64,000 nt of DNA. Origin: Rudaea cellulosilytica DSM 22992 (GTDB taxonomy: Bacteria > Pseudomonadota > Gammaproteobacteria > Xanthomonadales > Rhodanobacteraceae). Made by a program: the position numbers and the translations under genes. The stretch spans positions 595,652 to 659,651 of the forward strand of contig NZ_KB899241.1 of NCBI RefSeq assembly GCF_000378125.1, written 5' to 3'. Under the pieces are notes generated by a model that was not told the origin of the DNA, did no database searches, and saw only the letters and a list, made by a program, of their open reading frames with translations. Within the stretch, counting starts at the first letter, position 1. Each line of letters begins with the position of its first letter. Shown piece after piece: positions 61,205 to 64,000 of the stretch.

Positions 61205-61566
61205 GCAGCGGACTTGGTCTCGCGTTCGATCACGACACCGACCGATTTCGAGCCACGCACCGCGCCGGGCTTGGCCAGCTTCAGGCGCAGCCACGGTACC
61301 TTGAATTCGCTCAACACGATGTCTGCGCAGCGCTCGGCCAAGGTTTCCACGAGCTCGAAGTGCGAGCCTTCGACGAACGCGATCAGGCGTTTGGACACGG
61401 CCTTGTAGTCGAGCGTGTCCTCGATGCGATCGCTCGCTGCCGGCTTGCGATTGTCGAAGGCCATTTCCAGATCGAGCGCGACGACCTGACGGATCTTGCG
61501 CTCCCAGTCGTAGATACCGATGACGGTTTCGATACGCAGGTCTTCGATGAAAACTGTATCCGCCAT
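61201..61566 (-). CDS. folB: Dihydroneopterin aldolase / epimerase
   Basis: A 121-residue enzyme splitting dihydroneopterin into 6-hydroxymethyl-dihydropterin and glycolaldehyde. It has VFIEDLRIETVIGIYDWER, the IEDTLDYKAVSKRL helix, the binding Glu in HFELVETLAERCAD, and KLAKPGAV with the catalytic Lys, all typical. The start at 61566 matches family members; an alternative lies 15 bases upstream at 61581. folK overlaps its end. Confidence 0.95.
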   Translation of the reverse strand: MADTVFIEDLRIETVIGIYDWERKIRQVVALDLEMAFDNRKPAASDRIEDTLDYKAVSKRLIAFVEGSHFELVETLAERCADIVLSEFKVPWLRLKLAKPGAVRGSKSVGVVIERETKSAA

Positions 61567-61579
61567 ACTTGGTGTGGTC

Positions 61580-61598
61580 ATGCCGGCACAGCCGGCAT
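61580..61598. repeat. Palindrome before folB
   Basis: Perfect 8-bp arms ATGCCGGC and GCCGGCAT around ACA, 14 bases upstream of the folB start. The first arm contains an alternative in-frame folB start (61581). It could form a hairpin in the leader RNA. Confidence 0.55.
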
Positions 61599-61622
61599 TC
61601 AATTTATCCTTGGCCTTGGATT

Positions 61623-62684
61623 CTATACCGCCGCGAGACTTTCCAGGTCCCAACGCGGCGCTACTTTGATTGCCGCGTCTTCGTGCAGTCCCGCCTGCAA
61701 ACGCAACGCGCCGGCGAGTGCGATCATCGCGCCGTTGTCGGTGCAGAACTCGGGGCGCGGAAAATAGACGCGGAAGCCTTCACCTTCGGCCGCTTCGGCC
61801 AGCTGCGCGCGCAGACGCTTGTTCGCACCGACGCCGCCGGCAATGACGAGCCGGCGCGCGCCGGTCTGCGCCAGCGCTCGACGACACTTGATCGCGAGCG
61901 TGTCGACGATCGCTTCCTCGAAGCCGCGCGCGATGTCGGCCTTCACGCCGGGCTCGCCCGCGTTCGCCTGATAGGCAAGCAGCACCTGGGTCTTCAGCCC
62001 GGAAAAGCTGAAATCGAGCCCAGGCCGGTCGGTCATCGGCCGCGAGAATTTGAATCTTCCCGCCGCACCCGACTCGGCCAGCTTGGCCAGGGCCGGGCCG
62101 CCCGGATACGGCAGGCCCATCAATTTGGCAGTCTTGTCGAAAGCTTCGCCGGCGGCGTCATCGAGCGTGTCGCCAAGCAGGCGGTAGCGGCCGATCCCAC
62201 TCACCTCGATCAGCATCGAATGGCCACCGGAGACGAGCAGGGCCACGTACGGCGGCTGCGGCGGATCGGCTTCGAGCATCGGCGCGAGCAGATGCCCTTC
62301 CATGTGGTGCACGCCGATCGCCGGAACGTCGAGCGCCCAGGCCAGCGCGCGCGCGCAGGCGGCGCCGACCAGCAGCGCGCCGACTAGACCGGGGCCAGCC
62401 GTGTAGGCGACGCCGCCGAGGTTGCGCGTGGTCATGCCGGCACTGCGCAGGGTTTCGCGGATCAGCGGCAGCAGCTTGCGCACGTGGTCGCGGCTGGCCA
62501 ACTCGGGCACGACGCCGCCGTAGTCAGCATGCATCTTGATCTGGCTGTAGAGCGTATGCGCGAGGAGGCCCCTCGCCACGTCGTACACGGCCACGCCGGT
62601 TTCGTCGCACGAGGTTTCGACGCCGAGCACTGGACCGGCCCCCGCGGTTTCGGGGTGGGGAGTATTTGCAATCGAATGGGTCAT
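61623..62684 (-). CDS. tsaD: tRNA N6-adenosine threonylcarbamoyltransferase
   Basis: A 353-residue universal enzyme that transfers threonylcarbamoyl to A37 of ANN-decoding tRNAs. ASKHA-fold motifs are [17 protein letters not shown] and [16 protein letters not shown], with the metal-binding HxxxH at His127/His131 ([12 protein letters not shown]), [10 protein letters not shown], and [10 protein letters not shown]. It is divergent from rpsU, the usual neighbour, with the promoter of rpsU between them. Start at 62684 is preferred to the ATG 15 bases earlier. Confidence 0.96.
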   Translation of the reverse strand: MTHSIANTPHPETAGAGPVLGVETSCDETGVAVYDVARGLLAHTLYSQIKMHADYGGVVPELASRDHVRKLLPLIRETLRSAGMTTRNLGGVAYTAGPGLVGALLVGAACARALAWALDVPAIGVHHMEGHLLAPMLEADPPQPPYVALLVSGGHSMLIEVSGIGRYRLLGDTLDDAAGEAFDKTAKLMGLPYPGGPALAKLAESGAAGRFKFSRPMTDRPGLDFSFSGLKTQVLLAYQANAGEPGVKADIARGFEEAIVDTLAIKCRRALAQTGARRLVIAGGVGANKRLRAQLAEAAEGEGFRVYFPRPEFCTDNGAMIALAGALRLQAGLHEDAAIKVAPRWDLESLAAV

Positions 62685-62695
62685 GGCGCTAGAAT
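62666..62695 (+). promoter_or_regulatory. Probable rpsU promoter
   Basis: TTGCAA (62666-62671), 18-base spacer, TAGAAT (62690-62695), about 50 bases before the rpsU start. The -35 hexamer lies inside the tsaD coding start on the opposite strand. Confidence 0.4.
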
Positions 62696-62747
62696 ACACG
62701 GCTCACCGCCCCGAGTCGGGCAACCGTTACTGTTTTTTGGAGTTTGC

Positions 62748-62963
62748 ATGCCTTCCGTCAAAGTTCGCGAAAACGAGCCTTTCGAGTTCGCCCTGCGTCG
62801 TTTCAAGCGCACCTGCGAAAAGGCCGGCGTCCTCGCCGAGACCCGCAAGCGCGAGTTCTACGAGAAGCCGACCCAGGAACGCAAGCGCAAGGCTGCCGCG
62901 GCCGTCAAGCGTCACCTGCGCCGCGTGTCGCGCGACGTGACCAAGCGCCGTCGTCTGTACTGA
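62748..62963 (+). CDS. rpsU: 30S ribosomal protein S21
   Basis: A 71-residue basic ribosomal protein identical in style to other bacterial S21: [24 protein letters not shown], then a Lys/Arg-rich helix ending in TKRRRLY. It helps mRNA base-pairing at initiation. TTGGAG precedes the ATG. A terminator follows at 62993, so yqeY probably has its own promoter or relies on read-through. dnaG does not follow. Confidence 0.98.
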   Translation: MPSVKVRENEPFEFALRRFKRTCEKAGVLAETRKREFYEKPTQERKRKAAAAVKRHLRRVSRDVTKRRRLY

Positions 62964-62992
62964 TCTGACGACACCGCAAGCGTCTTTCAAGG

Positions 62993-63030
62993 CGGCCGGT
63001 CGCGCAAGCGTACCGGCCGTTTGTTTTATT
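62993..63030 (+). terminator. Terminator after rpsU
   Basis: Arms CGGCCGGT (62993-63000) and ACCGGCCG (63012-63019) around an 11-base loop, followed by TTTGTTTTATTT. Confidence 0.8.
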
Positions 63031-63101
63031 TGTGCGTTCATCCGTGAACGCAAAGATCACGCAGCGGCCATCCCTGGCCGCACTTCTCCGAGAAAAGAAG
63101 T

Positions 63102-63554
63102 ATGAGCCTCAAGCAACAGCTGACCGAAGACATGAAGACCGCGATGAAGTCGGGCGACCGCACGCGCCTGGAAGTCATCCGTCTGATCAACGCCGCGATC
63201 AAGCAGCGCGAAGTCGACGAGCGCATCATGCTCGACGACGCAGCCGTGCTCGGCGTGCTCGAGAAGATGCTCAAACAGCGCCGCGATTCGATCACCCAGT
63301 TCGAAGCGGCTGCGCGCCACGATCTCGCCGACAAGGAAAAGTTCGAGGTCGGCGTGATCCAACACTATCTGCCGGCGCAGCTCAGCTCCGCGGAAGTCGA
63401 CGCGGCCATCGCCACCGCGATTACCGAAGCGGGCGCCACCAGCGCCAAGGACATGGGCAAGGTCATGGGCCTGGTCAAGCCCAAGGTCGCGGGCCGCACC
63501 GACATGGGCAAGTTGTCGGAGCTGGTCAAGGCCAAACTGGCGGCGCTCGGCTGA
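63102..63554 (+). CDS. yqeY: GatB/YqeY domain protein
   Basis: A 150-residue protein with the YqeY tRNA-amidotransferase-like helical domain: LKQQLTEDMKTAMKSGD, RLEVIRLINAAIKQREVDE, HYLPAQLSSAEVDAAIATAI, and the C-terminal DMGKVMGLVKPKVAGRTDMGKLSELVKAKL. It resembles the tail of GatB and may bind tRNA. Its stop lies inside a perfect 14-bp palindrome GGCTGAGCTCAGCC (63549-63562) that also holds the stop of the convergent gene. Confidence 0.93.
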   Translation: MSLKQQLTEDMKTAMKSGDRTRLEVIRLINAAIKQREVDERIMLDDAAVLGVLEKMLKQRRDSITQFEAAARHDLADKEKFEVGVIQHYLPAQLSSAEVDAAIATAITEAGATSAKDMGKVMGLVKPKVAGRTDMGKLSELVKAKLAALG

Positions 63555-63556
63555 GC

Positions 63557-64000
63557 TCAGCCGGTCAGGCGGAACTGCCGGCGCAGTTCGAACTCACCCT
63601 GCGCCGTGAAAAGCACCGCGCGCGACCGCCGCACGCGGCGCGCCCAGCCAAGGACAAAGAACCGATCCAATAACGCCGCGCCAAGCGATCCGGCGAGGTG
63701 ATGCCGGCGCGCGCTCCAGTCCAGGCAGGTGCGGCACAGCGGGCGCTTCTGCGCCGACAGCGCGTCCACGTCGATGCCGAAGTCGCGGAAGAAACGGAGG
63801 CCTCGCGCATTGAGCTGCAAGCCGTGTTGCGGCTCGACGAAGCAACGCGGCGCAACCTGTTCGAACAACTCCACGGCGAGATCGCCAGCCAGATGGTCGT
63901 AGCAGACTCGCGCCCGGCGCAATGCCGGATCGCGCGGGCCGAAACGCGGCGGCGACGGTGCGGCCAATCGCGTCGAAACATCGAACAGACTCTCCAGAAG
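63557..64000 (-). CDS. ArsR-type regulator, N-terminus outside the window
   Basis: The frame runs off the right edge; 147 codons plus stop are visible. The segment GPRDPALRRARVCYDHLAGDLAV, then GLRFFRDFGIDVDAL and CLDWSARRHHLAGSLGAALLDRFFVLGW, matches the C-terminal half of a group of winged-helix ArsR-like regulators of transporters (the CYDHLAG and CLDWSxRRxHLAG pieces recur in that group). The helix-turn-helix is beyond the edge. It converges with yqeY, their stops sharing a palindrome. Confidence 0.75.
   Translation of the reverse strand, partial: LLESLFDVSTRLAAPSPPRFGPRDPALRRARVCYDHLAGDLAVELFEQVAPRCFVEPQHGLQLNARGLRFFRDFGIDVDALSAQKRPLCRTCLDWSARRHHLAGSLGAALLDRFFVLGWARRVRRSRAVLFTAQGEFELRRQFRLTG

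Noticed and set aside
1-64000. tRNA, rRNA, CRISPR arrays, transposase genes, phage genes
   Set aside because: I looked for spaced direct repeats, cloverleaf-like sequence, and recognisable transposase or integrase motifs and saw none.

Overview
The window is GC-rich, densely coded chromosomal DNA of a Gram-negative bacterium. The gene content (FadE-type acyl-CoA dehydrogenase, plant-type GshA, cytochrome c4 beside tandem DsbA proteins, paired M3 oligopeptidases, rhombosortase, TonB-dependent receptor, TsaD/RpsU/YqeY block) fits a gammaproteobacterium of the Xanthomonadales, probably near Rhodanobacteraceae. That placement is inferred from gene content and gene style only. I saw no rRNA, tRNA, CRISPR array, insertion sequence with transposase, or phage genes.

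Layout. 1-5.5 kb: a looser, less GC-rich stretch of small stress-type genes (ferritin-like protein, SRPBCC protein, EF-hand secreted protein, catalase-like haem protein, DUF1328-like membrane protein), two of them preceded by the same split sequence motif. 5.6-10.5 kb: glmU-glmS (UDP-GlcNAc supply), a VIT-family transporter and a short AMP nucleosidase. 10.7-16.1 kb: fadE plus a DsbA-like isomerase, an orphan ABC ATPase and dctA. 16.2-22.5 kb: a TetR regulator divergent from an RND efflux pair plus an SDR, with a perfect inverted repeat lying over the pump promoter. 22.7-28.7 kb: Tat-exported phospholipase C, a cysteine dioxygenase-like cupin, a TonB protein, and an overlapping cluster of alpha/beta hydrolase, GlyGly-CTERM lipoprotein and rhombosortase. 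28.8-31.2 kb: an XRE regulator, then an ECF sigma factor, a single-span membrane protein and a secreted beta-rich protein that overlap or abut.

31.3-44.2 kb: NCS2-type permease, DUF3574 lipoprotein, TonB-dependent receptor, a mosaic of hairpin repeats, NlpC/P60 peptidase, nucleotide-sugar epimerase and dehydrogenase, LOG protein, TfoX C-terminal protein, free-methionine sulfoxide reductase, bioD and a GT-C-like membrane protein. 44.3-56.4 kb: two tandem M3 peptidases, gshA, engB, cytochrome c4, two DsbA proteins, an EEP hydrolase and a soluble lytic transglycosylase. 56.5-64 kb: cca, a MidA-type methyltransferase, pteridine-reductase-like SDR, folK, folB, tsaD, rpsU, yqeY and a truncated ArsR-type regulator.

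Themes. Envelope biology dominates: UDP-GlcNAc supply, peptidoglycan cleavage, disulfide formation, periplasmic peptidases, lipoproteins and rhombosortase processing. Folate and tRNA-modification genes are packed at the right end. The most unusual DNA-level features are two ~145-bp palindromic elements (52.6 and 57.7 kb) that share an interior but carry different self-complementary arms, a set of TCATTCC-type palindromes, and a 0.7-kb intergenic mosaic of perfect hairpins at 36 kb.
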